64,000 nt of DNA from Actinomycetaceae bacterium (GTDB lineage: Bacteria > Actinomycetota > Actinomycetes > Actinomycetales > Actinomycetaceae), in the NCBI GenBank assembly GCA_030537615.1, contig JAUNVP010000011.1, positions 39,221 to 103,220 of the forward strand. The letters are read 5' to 3'. Of this stretch, positions 55,926 through 63,957 are shown piece by piece; the first letter of the stretch is position 1; the number at the start of each line of letters is the position of its first letter. The translations under genes and the position numbers were made by a program. Below the pieces are notes generated by a model. The model did no database searches. It saw only the letters and a list, made by a program, of their open reading frames with translations, and had not been told where the DNA came from.

Positions 55926-56627
55926 ATGAATACGACAACGAATGATGCTTCAGCACCCACCCCCGATGAATCAGCAGAAGAAACCACATTACTGCCGGAA
56001 AATAGTTCTGACGATACGACCGAACTGCCCGCTGGTGAAGTCGATGAAACGACCGTTATCGAAACCACTCCAGAGGAAACCGACGTCTCCGAGATCGCGA
56101 CCGCACCAGTGACCGATGCGCCTATTGAAGTGACGGATCACCCCTCTGATGTCATGAGTGAGCCTTCGGACAATCCGGTAGAACCCATGAGTGAGCCTTC
56201 AGCACCTCAAACGGACCCCACTTCCCCCATACCGAACGAAGGCTCTGCCATACCGGAATCGGATCATACTCCGGCGTTTTCACCGCTGGCGACAGGCGAA
56301 CACTATCCTGCGGAATCTCCCTCAGTCCCTTCTCATTCGGATGATCCGACCGCTTTCCCCTTCTCGAACCAACCGCACCAACCGGCGCGAGAACCTATGA
56401 GTGAGCCTTCGCCGGAGGTCGTTGAAGAGCGCGGCATCAAGTTCGGACTCCTCACCTGGGGACTCATCCTCATCCTCGTCGGCGTCGCCGTAATGGTCAT
56501 GCCCTGGGCTCTTCAGATCGACTGGAACTTAGTTGCCGTATTTGGATTCGGCGGCTTGGGAGTGATCATGCTTCTCGTCGCGCTATCGGCTTCTCTCAGC
56601 AATCACAGACGTCAAAAGAAGTCGTGA
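55926..56627 (+). CDS. acidic low-complexity protein with C-terminal membrane hairpin
   Basis: A 233-residue protein of unknown family. About 165 residues are an acidic, proline/serine/threonine-rich disordered region. Two hydrophobic segments follow (L-L-T-W-G-L-I-L-I-L-V-G-V-A-V-M-V and V-F-G-F-G-G-L-G-V-I-M-L-L-V-A-L), then a basic tail R-R-Q-K-K-S. M-S-E-P-S occurs three times and E-G-S-A-I once, each encoded by the GAAGGCTC motif. It is cotranscribed with the PspC gene (GAGGAG RBS 5 bp before ATG). Confidence 0.85.
   Translation: MNTTTNDASAPTPDESAEETTLLPENSSDDTTELPAGEVDETTVIETTPEETDVSEIATAPVTDAPIEVTDHPSDVMSEPSDNPVEPMSEPSAPQTDPTSPIPNEGSAIPESDHTPAFSPLATGEHYPAESPSVPSHSDDPTAFPFSNQPHQPAREPMSEPSPEVVEERGIKFGLLTWGLILILVGVAVMVMPWALQIDWNLVAVFGFGGLGVIMLLVALSASLSNHRRQKKS
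56153..56200 (-). repeat. two perfect motif copies in the acidic-protein gene
   Basis: CATGAGTGAGCCTTCG (56153-56168) and CCATGAGTGAGCCTTC (56185-56200) on the plus strand, both read M-S-E-P-S, 33 bp apart. Confidence 0.9.
56238..56251 (+). repeat. motif copy GAAGGCTCTGCCAT in the acidic-protein gene
   Basis: Opposite orientation to the flanking copies; in frame as E-G-S-A-I. Confidence 0.85.
56396..56411 (-). repeat. motif copy TATGAGTGAGCCTTCG in the acidic-protein gene
   Basis: Third M-S-E-P-S copy of this gene, with one change in the first base. Confidence 0.85.
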
Positions 56628-56655
56628 GATCTGCGTCCTATTGACCGAACCTAAA

Positions 56656-56700
56656 ATACCCCCTAGGGTATGTAGTGACAGTACTGCACACCCTAGGGGG
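56656..56700 (+). promoter_or_regulatory. two CstR/CsoR-type operators and promoter of the sulfane-sulfur operon
   Basis: ATACCC-CCTA-GGGTAT (56656-56671) is a C-tract/G-tract dyad of the DUF156 (CsoR/CstR) operator type. A second site ACACCCTAGGGGGAT (56688-56702) overlaps the RBS of the rhodanese gene. A possible promoter TTGACC (56641) with 17 bp to TAGGGT (56664) overlaps the first site. The CstR-like gene in this operon is the likely binder. Confidence 0.8.
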
Positions 56701-56707
56701 ATTTATT

Positions 56708-57043
56708 ATGGGCTTCTTTTCGAATCTATTTGGCGGCTCACAAAACAATGTCACCGGCGAACAAGCCGTTGAGATGGTGAAAGATGGAGCCCAGTTGCTC
56801 GATGTCCGCGAGAAACATGAGTGGAAAACCGGCCATGCCGCCCACGCCACTCACATTCCGCTCGGCCAAGTGGCCGATGCCGGCCCCAAACGACTGTCCA
56901 AAAACCGCCCCGTTGTCGTCTACTGCAAGTCGGGAATGCGCTCAAAGAGCGGAGCTAAAACGCTGCGCAATCTCGGTTTCGACGCCGTTTCCCTCAAGGG
57001 AGGATTCTCCTCCTGGGTCAACGCCGGAGGCCGTAGCGCATGA
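56708..57043 (+). CDS. single-domain rhodanese
   Basis: A 111-residue cytosolic sulfurtransferase with the active-site loop Y-C-K-S-G-M-R-S around C73, L-L-D-V-R-E at the start of the domain and G-G-F-S-S-W near the end. A short hydrophobic N-terminus (M-G-F-F-S-N-L-F-G-G) precedes the domain. Its stop overlaps the CstR-like gene start by 4 bp (ATGA). Role: thiosulfate/persulfide transfer in the sulfane-sulfur response. Confidence 0.93.
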   Translation: MGFFSNLFGGSQNNVTGEQAVEMVKDGAQLLDVREKHEWKTGHAAHATHIPLGQVADAGPKRLSKNRPVVVYCKSGMRSKSGAKTLRNLGFDAVSLKGGFSSWVNAGGRSA

Positions 57044-57306
57044 GCACCGTCCATCTTGATAGTGCCGAACGCCGAGCCGTGCGGAACAGACTGTCAAGAG
57101 CGCGCGGTCAGCTCGATGCCGTGATCCGTCAACTCGACGATGACCAAGCGTGCCTTGACGTACTCCCCCAAATGATCGCTGCTAATCGAGCGGTCGATCG
57201 AGCCACCTACGCCATGATTCTTGCCGCCATGCAAGCGTGCGCGAACCATCCTGGTGCTCACACCGAATCCGAACAGATCAAGAAAATTTTCCTATCCCTT
57301 GCCTAA
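57040..57306 (+). CDS. CsoR/CstR-family repressor (CstR-like)
   Basis: An 88-residue DUF156 tetrameric repressor. The two conserved cysteines are C38 and C67, with the 29-residue spacing of the family. The histidine that completes the Cu(I) site in CsoR (two helical turns before the second cysteine) is alanine (A63). That pattern fits the persulfide sensor CstR rather than a copper sensor. Operon partners are sulfur-transfer enzymes, and the operator dyads lie upstream, so autoregulation by reactive sulfur is likely. Confidence 0.88.
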   Translation: MSTVHLDSAERRAVRNRLSRARGQLDAVIRQLDDDQACLDVLPQMIAANRAVDRATYAMILAAMQACANHPGAHTESEQIKKIFLSLA

Positions 57307-57325
57307 CCCGACCGAAAGACCCGCA

Positions 57326-59002
57326 ATGAAACTCGTTATTATTGGTGGTGTTGCCGGCGGTATGTCTGCCGCCGCGCGCGCTCGCCGTCTCGATGAAAAA
57401 GCTGAAATCGTCGTCTTTGAGGCCGGACCGTACGTGTCGTTCGCGAACTGCGGCCTGCCCTATCACATCGCCGGCGAAATCGAAGACCGCGATTCACTCC
57501 TCCTCCACACACCCCAGTCCCTCGCCAAACGCGCAGCGCTTGATGTGCGGATCAATACCGAAGTCACCGCCATCAATCGTGACGACAAGACGGTGACAGC
57601 GCGCGGCCCCGAGGGCGAATACACCGAGAGCTACGACAAGCTCATCCTCTCGCCGGGAGCAGTAGGCGTTGAGCCTCCGATTGAAGGAATCAACCATCCC
57701 GCGGTATCCACCCTGCGAACGATTCCAGAAATGGATCGCGTACTCGAGCTAGTCGAAAGCTCACTGTCTAGCGGTCGCACCCCTCGCGCCGTCGTACTCG
57801 GCGCCGGATTCATCGGTCTTGAGGCCGTTGAGGCCCTCGCCCACCGCGGCATGGATGTCTCCCTCGTCGAATTCGTCGACCATGTTCTTCCTCCGGTTGA
57901 TGCCGATCTCGCCAGTATTCTTCACCGGGAACTGCGCAAGCATGACATCGATCTTCACCTCGGTGTTGGTGCTCAGAGCATTACCGATGGTCGTGACGGT
58001 TACGCCGCCTCAGTCGGTTTGACTAACGGAGATACCCTCGATGCTGACATTATCCTGATGAGCGTCGGCGTCCGTCCTCGATCCGAACTCGCCCAGGCTG
58101 CCGGCCTCGAACTCGGCGAACGCGGAGCCATCCTTGTCGATGAGAATCAAGTAACATCCGACCCCGATATCCTCGCTTGCGGCGACGCTGTACAGGTGGA
58201 TTTCGCCGATGGGCGCCGCGGCCCCGTCCTCCTCGCCGGACCCGCTAATCGCCAGGGACGCCGAGCAGCCGACCATGCACTCGGCCACCGCACCACCCCA
58301 CAAAAGCCGGTTCTTGCCACCGCTATCGTGCGCGTATTTGACCAGGTTGCTGCCGTCACCGGTGCCTCCACGCGGGTATTGAGCGAACAGGGTGTCGACC
58401 ACATCGTCGTCCGTATTCATGCTCCCAATCACGCCGGATACTACCCCGGTTCATCCCAAATCCACATGAACGCGACCTTCGCACGAGATGGCCGCCTACT
58501 CGGTGCTCAAGCTGTCGGGGTGGACGGCGTTGATAAGCGCATCGACGTGCTTGCCACCGCAATTCGCGCTGGAATGACCGCCGACGACCTTGCCGAACTT
58601 GAACTCACCTACTCTCCCCCGTTCGGTGCCGCTAAAGATGCCGTCAATATGCTTGGATTTGTTGCTCAAAATACCCTGTCTGGAGAGGCTCCGACGTGGG
58701 ATTACAACGACTACGAGGATGCTGTCGCTAACGACCTGGTGCTTGACGTGCGCGGGGTGAAAGAGGCCGAACGCAGTATTCAGATTCCGGGGGCGCTACT
58801 GATTCCGCTTCCCGAGCTCCGCGACCGTCTTGACGAAGTCCGCGAAGCCGCCCAAGGCAGAGCCATCGCGGTGCACTGTGCATCGGGCGTGAGGTCATAC
58901 CTTGCCCAACGCATTTTGCAGGCTCACGGGTTCGACGTTCGCAACTTCACAGGTGGTTCTCTCAGCCTCCAGTACGCAGTCGAAGCATGGGGCCAGAAAT
59001 AA
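57326..59002 (+). CDS. CoA-disulfide reductase with C-terminal rhodanese domain
   Basis: A 558-residue flavoprotein disulfide reductase fused to a rhodanese. The FAD motif is at the N-terminus (I-I-G-G-V-A-G-G-M), the redox cysteine is C42 (S-F-A-N-C-G-L-P-Y), and the NAD motif V-V-L-G-A-G-F-I-G-L is near residue 155. The rhodanese domain (about 470-558) has its catalytic C518 in V-H-C-A-S-G. Fusions of this type reduce CoA-persulfides or polysulfides. It ends the operon at the terminator 59018-59058. ATG 57326 has GAAAG 8 bp before it. Confidence 0.93.
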   Translation: MKLVIIGGVAGGMSAAARARRLDEKAEIVVFEAGPYVSFANCGLPYHIAGEIEDRDSLLLHTPQSLAKRAALDVRINTEVTAINRDDKTVTARGPEGEYTESYDKLILSPGAVGVEPPIEGINHPAVSTLRTIPEMDRVLELVESSLSSGRTPRAVVLGAGFIGLEAVEALAHRGMDVSLVEFVDHVLPPVDADLASILHRELRKHDIDLHLGVGAQSITDGRDGYAASVGLTNGDTLDADIILMSVGVRPRSELAQAAGLELGERGAILVDENQVTSDPDILACGDAVQVDFADGRRGPVLLAGPANRQGRRAADHALGHRTTPQKPVLATAIVRVFDQVAAVTGASTRVLSEQGVDHIVVRIHAPNHAGYYPGSSQIHMNATFARDGRLLGAQAVGVDGVDKRIDVLATAIRAGMTADDLAELELTYSPPFGAAKDAVNMLGFVAQNTLSGEAPTWDYNDYEDAVANDLVLDVRGVKEAERSIQIPGALLIPLPELRDRLDEVREAAQGRAIAVHCASGVRSYLAQRILQAHGFDVRNFTGGSLSLQYAVEAWGQK

Positions 59003-59017
59003 CCCGGTAGATGACGC

Positions 59018-59058
59018 ATAAATGATTCCCCGGCCATAGTGACCGGGGAATCATTTAT
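59018..59058. terminator. bidirectional terminator between the CoA-disulfide reductase gene and metG
   Basis: A 16-bp perfect stem ATAAATGATTCCCCGG and its complement with a 9-nt loop lies between convergent gene ends. Confidence 0.9.
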
Positions 59059-59069
59059 GTTCGGTTGCT

Positions 59070-60881
59070 TTAGACGAGGCCGGAATACCGCTCGAGTTCC
59101 TCGTCGATAATCGATTCGTCGAGCTTAACAAACACTGGTTTCGGCTTAGCGACCGGTGTTCCTACCGCAATCTCATGGCGCTCCCACGAGGGGAATTTCG
59201 AGTAGTCTCCAGTAATAATCGGATAGGTTCGGTCAGAACCATCCTCGGCCTTGACATCAAGGTCAACGACCTCTTCAATGTGAGGCATCGGCGCCACCTG
59301 ACCTGATCCACCCATCACCCGATCGACTGCATTCGCCGAGTGGGGTAAGAATGGTGAAATCATGTGATTGAGGTCGTTCACCGCCTGCGCTAGCGTCCAC
59401 AGCACCGTGCGTAGGCGCGGGATTTCATCCTCCGCTTTGAGCTTGAACGGAGTCGTATCTGCCACATACTTGTTGGCTTCGCCCACCAGCCGCATGACGG
59501 CACTGATGGCCGCCTTTTGGTGGTGCGAGCGAATGAGGTCACCGACTTCGTCAAAACCGCGTTCAATCGCGTCGAGAAGCGCCCGGTCAATATCCTCAAG
59601 TTCTGTCGGAGCAGGGATCTCCCCAAAACGTTTAGCAATCATTGATGCCGTGCGATTGACGAGGTTGCCCCACCCGGCAACCAGCTCAGAGTTTGTCCGT
59701 CGCACGAACTCAGCCCAGGTAAAGTCCGCATCGGAGTTTTCCGGTCCGGCGGCTGAAATGAAGTACCGCAATGCGTCGGGTTGGTAACGCTCGAGCATGT
59801 CGCGCACATAAATGACGATGCCGCGTGAGGACGCAAATTTCTTGCCCTCCATCGTCAGGAACTCTGAGGAGACGACCTCAGTGGGGAGGTTGAGAGTCCC
59901 AAAGTCGCCCGGTTCCCCGCCCTCAGATCCAGCGCCGTTGTAGCCGAGCAATTCGGCGGGCCAGATTTGCGAGTGGAACACAATATTGTCTTTGCCCATG
60001 AAATAGTAGGACAGAGCTTCGGGATCGTTCCACCATTTGCGCCACGCCTCAGGATCGCCGGTACGGCGTGCCCATTCGATAGATGCTGACAGGTAACCAA
60101 CCACGGCGTCAAACCACACATACAGGCGTTTGGTGGGCTGGTCTTCCCAGCCGGGGACCGGGATCCCCCAGTCAATATCTCGGGTCATCGCCCGCGGGCG
60201 AATATCCTCCAGGAAGTTCTGCGAGAACTTAATAACGTTGGGGCGCCACGTTCCCGATTCGGCGCGTTCATCGAGCCATTTGGATAGGGCGTCGGCGAGG
60301 GCTGGTAGATCGAGGAAGTAGTGGTCAGTTTCGACAAATTTTGGCGTTTCACCATTGATCTTCGACACCGGATTGATGAGGTCGGTGGGATCAAGCTGAT
60401 TGCCACAGGTATCGCACTGATCTCCGCGCGCACCCTCAGCGCCACACAGCGGACACGTTCCCTCAATATATCGGTCGGGAAGGGTACGTCCGGTTGAGGG
60501 CGAAATCGCGCCGTGGGTCGTCTGAACGAGCATGTACCCGTTATCGCGCACTACTTCGAACATGGCGCGAACCACATTGTAATGATTTCCGGTGGTGGTG
60601 CGGGTGAATAGGTCGTACGACAGGCCCAGTGCCACGAGGTCCTCAACGATGAGGCGGTTATTTTTATCGGCGAGCTCGCGCGGAGTGGTTTTCTGCGCAT
60701 CGGCTGCCACCAGAATGGGGGTGCCGTGCTCGTCAGTGCCTGACACCATGAGGACATCGTGTCCGCGCATTCGCATGTAACGGGAGAATACGTCGGAAGG
60801 AACGCCGAAACCGGCGACGTGTCCAATATGACGGGGTCCATTTGCGTACGGCCAGGCTACTGCTGAAAGAATGCGACTCAT
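59070..60881 (-). CDS. metG: methionyl-tRNA synthetase
   Basis: Class I synthetase of 603 residues. H-I-G-H is at the N-terminus ([10 protein letters not shown]), a zinc knuckle C-P-L-C-G plus C-D-T-C-G inserts in the CP domain near residues 143-160, and the KMSKS loop reads K-K-F-A-S-S-R. The C-terminal tRNA-binding (EMAP-like) domain is absent, as in many actinobacterial forms. The gene stands 59 bp downstream of rsmI's divergent stop region, alone on its strand. Confidence 0.97.
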   Translation of the reverse strand: MSRILSAVAWPYANGPRHIGHVAGFGVPSDVFSRYMRMRGHDVLMVSGTDEHGTPILVAADAQKTTPRELADKNNRLIVEDLVALGLSYDLFTRTTTGNHYNVVRAMFEVVRDNGYMLVQTTHGAISPSTGRTLPDRYIEGTCPLCGAEGARGDQCDTCGNQLDPTDLINPVSKINGETPKFVETDHYFLDLPALADALSKWLDERAESGTWRPNVIKFSQNFLEDIRPRAMTRDIDWGIPVPGWEDQPTKRLYVWFDAVVGYLSASIEWARRTGDPEAWRKWWNDPEALSYYFMGKDNIVFHSQIWPAELLGYNGAGSEGGEPGDFGTLNLPTEVVSSEFLTMEGKKFASSRGIVIYVRDMLERYQPDALRYFISAAGPENSDADFTWAEFVRRTNSELVAGWGNLVNRTASMIAKRFGEIPAPTELEDIDRALLDAIERGFDEVGDLIRSHHQKAAISAVMRLVGEANKYVADTTPFKLKAEDEIPRLRTVLWTLAQAVNDLNHMISPFLPHSANAVDRVMGGSGQVAPMPHIEEVVDLDVKAEDGSDRTYPIITGDYSKFPSWERHEIAVGTPVAKPKPVFVKLDESIIDEELERYSGLV

Positions 60882-60940
60882 ATCTCTAGCCTAGTGGGTT
60901 TGCCTCGTCTGACTCCACTTTCTCTATGTGACGGACATTT

Positions 60941-61798
60941 TCACCTTCGCGCGAGCGCAGCCCGGTAAAGCTCATTCTTCTTGATGCCCGTCACTTCCGA
61001 AACTTGTGCGGCCGCATCTTTGAGTCGCATACCTTCGTCGGCAAGAGCCAATACCGCGGCAACGTGATCTTCTGCTCTTTCAGCGCGCGGGTTAGCTCCG
61101 GCAACAACTAACGTGATTTCGCCACGCATCTCATCACGCGTGGCATGGATCAAATGGTTGAGGTCACCGCGAATAATCTCTTCATGCGTCTTTGTCAGCT
61201 CGCGACAGAGCACGGCTGGACGATCACCGCCCAAAGTGTCCGCCATTACCGTTACCGTGTCGTGGATGCGCCGAGGAGATTCAAACAGGATGAGAGTGCG
61301 GATTTCGTCTTTCAAAGCGGTGAAAAACCGCTGTTTCTCACCGCTTTTGCGGGGCGGAAAACCATCGAAACAAAACCGATCGGAAGGCAGTCCGGAGACA
61401 GCTAAGGCAGTGAGTACCGCCGAAGGACCAGGAAGTGCCGAGATCTGAACGCCTCGACGTACGGCTTCGGAAACCACGCGAAAACCCGGGTCTGAAACTG
61501 TCGGCATACCGGCGTCTGAAACGATGAGGACGCGCTCCCCGCCCTCAGCTCTATCGACAATCGATGCACTACGCTGTGACTCGTTGTGTTCGTGAAGGGA
61601 CATGAGATGTCCATTTATGCGAACGCCGATACGGGAACAAAGGGCAAGAAGTTTGCGGGTGTCCTCAGCGGCTACACAGTCTGCCTCCCCGAGAGCTCGA
61701 ACAAGTCGGGGTGAGGCATCGGAAGAATCTCCGATAGGTGTGGCGGCGAGGAGAATTGAGCCGGCTCTTTGAAGTGGTTGTTCACGATCAGTACTCAC
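60941..61798 (-). CDS. rsmI: 16S rRNA (cytidine1402-2'-O)-methyltransferase
   Basis: Methylates C1402 in the decoding centre of 16S rRNA. The 285-residue protein has A-T-P-I-G-D at the start, A-A-E-D-T-R-K, V-S-D-A-G-M-P-T-V-S-D-P-G, A-L-P-G-P-S-A, and G-F-P-P-R-K, all diagnostic. GTG 61798 is the start. metG, its usual actinobacterial neighbour, follows 59 bp downstream in the same direction. Confidence 0.96.
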   Translation of the reverse strand: MSTDREQPLQRAGSILLAATPIGDSSDASPRLVRALGEADCVAAEDTRKLLALCSRIGVRINGHLMSLHEHNESQRSASIVDRAEGGERVLIVSDAGMPTVSDPGFRVVSEAVRRGVQISALPGPSAVLTALAVSGLPSDRFCFDGFPPRKSGEKQRFFTALKDEIRTLILFESPRRIHDTVTVMADTLGGDRPAVLCRELTKTHEEIIRGDLNHLIHATRDEMRGEITLVVAGANPRAERAEDHVAAVLALADEGMRLKDAAAQVSEVTGIKKNELYRAALARR

Positions 61799-61841
61799 GC
61801 TGTAAGCATGTCACGTTTAGGAGCCGAACGTGCACTTGCCT

Positions 61842-61904
61842 GAAGACTCTCTCATAGATTTTCGAGATGCGCGGACTAATCTCCCGCGTAGGCTCTGCCT
61901 TTAC
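61842..61904 (+). repeat. degenerate motif copies before the mannosyltransferase gene
   Basis: GAAGACTCTCTCATAG at 61842-61857 and GTAGGCTCTGCCTTTAC at 61888-61904, each with one to three changes. They lie upstream of the mannosyltransferase start, the second just before the possible -10. Confidence 0.5.
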
Positions 61905-61905
61905 A

Positions 61906-61911
61906 TAGACT
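61906..61911 (+). promoter_or_regulatory. possible -10 for a leaderless mannosyltransferase transcript
   Basis: TAGACT lies 7 bp before the GTG at 61918, and there is no ribosome-binding site. That distance fits a transcript starting at or next to the start codon, which is common in actinobacteria. Confidence 0.4.
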
Positions 61912-61917
61912 GTCAGT

Positions 61918-63492
61918 GTGCTGGAGAAAAAACCGTGGACAGAACAAGTACAGATCCTCCTATCGCGGGACGTTCATGCCTGGGTTATGACGCTCCTCGC
62001 GGGCTTCTGTGCAGCACTTGTGAGGCTTCCAGGACTTGGCCGTGTTACCAGTCTGTCTTTCGATGAAACGTACTATGTCAAAGATGCCTATGCTTTATGG
62101 ACGCTTGGCTTCGAGGGCAAATGGGGTCTGCCCCAAGGCTCACCCATCGATCCTGAGAATAAAAAAGCCGTACGCGATGCGATTAACGGAGCCTTTGCTA
62201 ACGGAGACTTCTCTATGCTCTCGCCAGAGCCGGCTTACGTGGTACATCCGCAGACCGGCAAGTGGTTGATCGGTCTTGGAATGCAACTCTTTGGACCGGA
62301 TAATCCCGTGGGATGGAGGATAACAGCCGCCCTAGCAGGCATTGTATGCGTCATTCTTATCTGTCGAATCGCGTGGCATCTGTTCTACAATCACGGACTC
62401 GTTCTCCTAGCTGGCATGCTCCTAGCCGGAGACGGCGTATCGATTGTCCTATCTCGAACCGCTCTGCTCGATGTCTTTCTGACAGTCTTCTCTCTTGGAG
62501 CATTTTTGGCTGTCGTGCTCGATTACCGATCGACGAGGCCGATTTTAGCTCGCCGACTTGCTGAGTTTAACCAGGAGGATAGTCATGGAAGAGCCGTGCT
62601 TGGACCCCATGCCGGAGCACGTCCATGGTTGATAACCGCTGGAGTACTCAGTGGACTTGCGATCTCTGTTAAATGGTCAGGCCTCTACGTCCTCGCTGTG
62701 CTCGGCCTCTTCGTGGTCAGTTACGAGATCACCTCGCGTTACGGAAGGCTCTCTCATGCGGTGCTCGCGGCAATCATCGTTGAGGGAATCCCTGCATTCC
62801 TCCTCATGGTCCCGTCTGGGGTCTTCGCGTACATCGCATCATGGTGGTCGTGGTTTACACACTCAGGCTCATGGGGACGCAATACACCGGGTTTTCTCGG
62901 AGCCTTCAGCGATTTCATTATTTACCACCAGCAAATGTTCACTTTCCACTCCGGATTATCCTCCGAGCACGCTTACATGTCATCGGCACCAGACTGGCTC
63001 ATTCAACGGCGACCGACATCATTTGTGTACAACAAAATCGGCACCTGTGGAGACACTGAATGTGTTCAGGCTGTTCTCGCGCTCGGAAATCCACTACTTT
63101 GGTGGATCGCTACCCTCTGTCTTGTCTTTCTCGTCATTGTCTGTGTCCTCAAGCTACGAAATGGGAAAGACGCGTTTTGTGAAGCGACGATTCTCGCTGG
63201 CTATCTAGCCACATATGTTCCATGGTTCGCCTACCTCAACCGAACAACATTCAATTTTTACACCGTGGTGATCGCACCGTTTGCCGCTCTGACGATCACC
63301 TGGGCTGTGAGAGAAGCTGTCAGATTCGCACATCGAAGCTCAACCGTGACACGCAATGGTATTTACGCGGCGATCGCCACGGTCCTCATCGCTATCGCGT
63401 TGGCAACCGTATTCTTCTATCCGGTATGGACGGGTATGGAAATTACGAGAGAGTCTTGGCAACTTCGCATGTGGCTGCACAGCTGGATCTAA
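61918..63492 (+). CDS. pmt: protein O-mannosyltransferase (Pmt/GT39 family)
   Basis: A 524-residue polytopic membrane glycosyltransferase of GT-C fold that adds mannose from polyprenyl-phosphate-mannose to exported proteins. The acidic catalytic pair is S-F-D-E-T-Y-Y-V-K-D-A-Y (D49/E50). A lumenal loop between TM1-TM2 holds P-A-Y-V-V-H-P-Q-T-G-K-W-L, and about 10 further helices follow. It lies divergent from rsmI, as in other actinobacteria. UppS products can serve as lipid carrier. Motif copies lie in the gene and on both sides of it. Confidence 0.93.
   Translation: MLEKKPWTEQVQILLSRDVHAWVMTLLAGFCAALVRLPGLGRVTSLSFDETYYVKDAYALWTLGFEGKWGLPQGSPIDPENKKAVRDAINGAFANGDFSMLSPEPAYVVHPQTGKWLIGLGMQLFGPDNPVGWRITAALAGIVCVILICRIAWHLFYNHGLVLLAGMLLAGDGVSIVLSRTALLDVFLTVFSLGAFLAVVLDYRSTRPILARRLAEFNQEDSHGRAVLGPHAGARPWLITAGVLSGLAISVKWSGLYVLAVLGLFVVSYEITSRYGRLSHAVLAAIIVEGIPAFLLMVPSGVFAYIASWWSWFTHSGSWGRNTPGFLGAFSDFIIYHQQMFTFHSGLSSEHAYMSSAPDWLIQRRPTSFVYNKIGTCGDTECVQAVLALGNPLLWWIATLCLVFLVIVCVLKLRNGKDAFCEATILAGYLATYVPWFAYLNRTTFNFYTVVIAPFAALTITWAVREAVRFAHRSSTVTRNGIYAAIATVLIAIALATVFFYPVWTGMEITRESWQLRMWLHSWI
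62133..62149 (+). repeat. motif copy CCAAGGCTCACCCATCG in the mannosyltransferase gene
   Basis: Core GGCTC-ACC-CAT retained, outer bases changed; in frame as Q-G-S-P-I. Confidence 0.5.
62584..62598 (-). repeat. motif copy CATGGAAGAGCCGTG in the mannosyltransferase gene
   Basis: Plus-strand CATG-GAA-GAGCCGTG. The spacer differs (TTC on the other strand), and the outer half is the CACGG variant. Weak copy. Confidence 0.45.
62744..62759 (+). repeat. motif copy GAAGGCTCTCTCATGC in the mannosyltransferase gene
   Basis: Perfect over GAAGGCTC-TCT-CATG; read in a third frame as G-R-L-S-H-A. Confidence 0.8.
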
Positions 63493-63514
63493 GAGCTCCT
63501 CGCTCCAGACGACC

Positions 63515-63533
63515 CCATGAGAGAGCCTTCATG
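63515..63533 (-). repeat. motif copy CCATGAGAGAGCCTTC after the mannosyltransferase gene
   Basis: Perfect over the conserved halves, non-coding, 22 bp after the gene's stop; a further CATG follows it. Confidence 0.8.
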
Positions 63534-63566
63534 CGAGGAGCCAATGGTCGGAAATAAGAGCAAATT

Positions 63567-63603
63567 AGTGGAGAGGCGGATTGTTACAATCCGCCTCTCC
63601 ACT
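63567..63603. terminator. bidirectional terminator between the mannosyltransferase and antitoxin-like genes
   Basis: A 17-bp perfect stem AGTGGAGAGGCGGATTG and its complement with a 3-nt loop lies between convergent gene ends. Confidence 0.9.
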
Positions 63604-63620
63604 CCAGTAAACAACGAAAC

Positions 63621-63791
63621 TTACTCATCTCCGATGCGTTCATCAACTGCGTCTCGGGCAGTGTGAATCTTGTCGTCGAACTTGCCTCCAGTAACCTTCG
63701 AGGCCGCGTCCTCAACCTTATCGAGAATCGTGTCCGTAGCTTCTTCATCCGATACAAGATCTTTAGCTTTATTCGTCAAGTCGTCCTTCAT
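63621..63791 (-). CDS. small antitoxin-like protein (MT0933/Rv0909-type), start displaced by an in-frame stop
   Basis: A 56-residue acidic helical protein: M-K-D-D-L-T-N-K-A-K-D-L-V-S-D-E, then V-T-G-G-K-F-D-D-K-I and A-V-D-E-R-I-G. The G-G-K-x-x-D-K pattern and repeated short amphipathic helices resemble the MT0933 (Rv0909) antitoxin family or CsbD-like stress proteins; assignment is moderate. The RBS (GAAAGGACC) is positioned for an ATG 15 bp upstream, whose frame (M-D-F-G-stop) ends directly against this ATG (TAAATG). No toxin gene is adjacent. Confidence 0.65.
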   Translation of the reverse strand: MKDDLTNKAKDLVSDEEATDTILDKVEDAASKVTGGKFDDKIHTARDAVDERIGDE

Positions 63792-63915
63792 TTACCCAAA
63801 ATCCATAAGATTTGGTCCTTTCGCATTGATGGGATCGTGCGTTATCAGTGTAAACGCTCCATCGCGTCACTGCTTGGAGATCGCGGGTTTGTGTTCGATT
63901 TATCGGCAATTGTGT

Positions 63916-63944
63916 CGAGGGCCCGCTTATTCGGCGGGCCCTCG
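63916..63944 (-). terminator. terminator of the rRNA operon
   Basis: An 11-bp perfect stem CGAGGGCCCGC/GCGGGCCCTCG with a 7-nt loop lies about 15 bp downstream of the 5S rRNA 3' end on the minus strand. Confidence 0.85.
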
Positions 63945-63957
63945 TTGTTTGTGTGTT

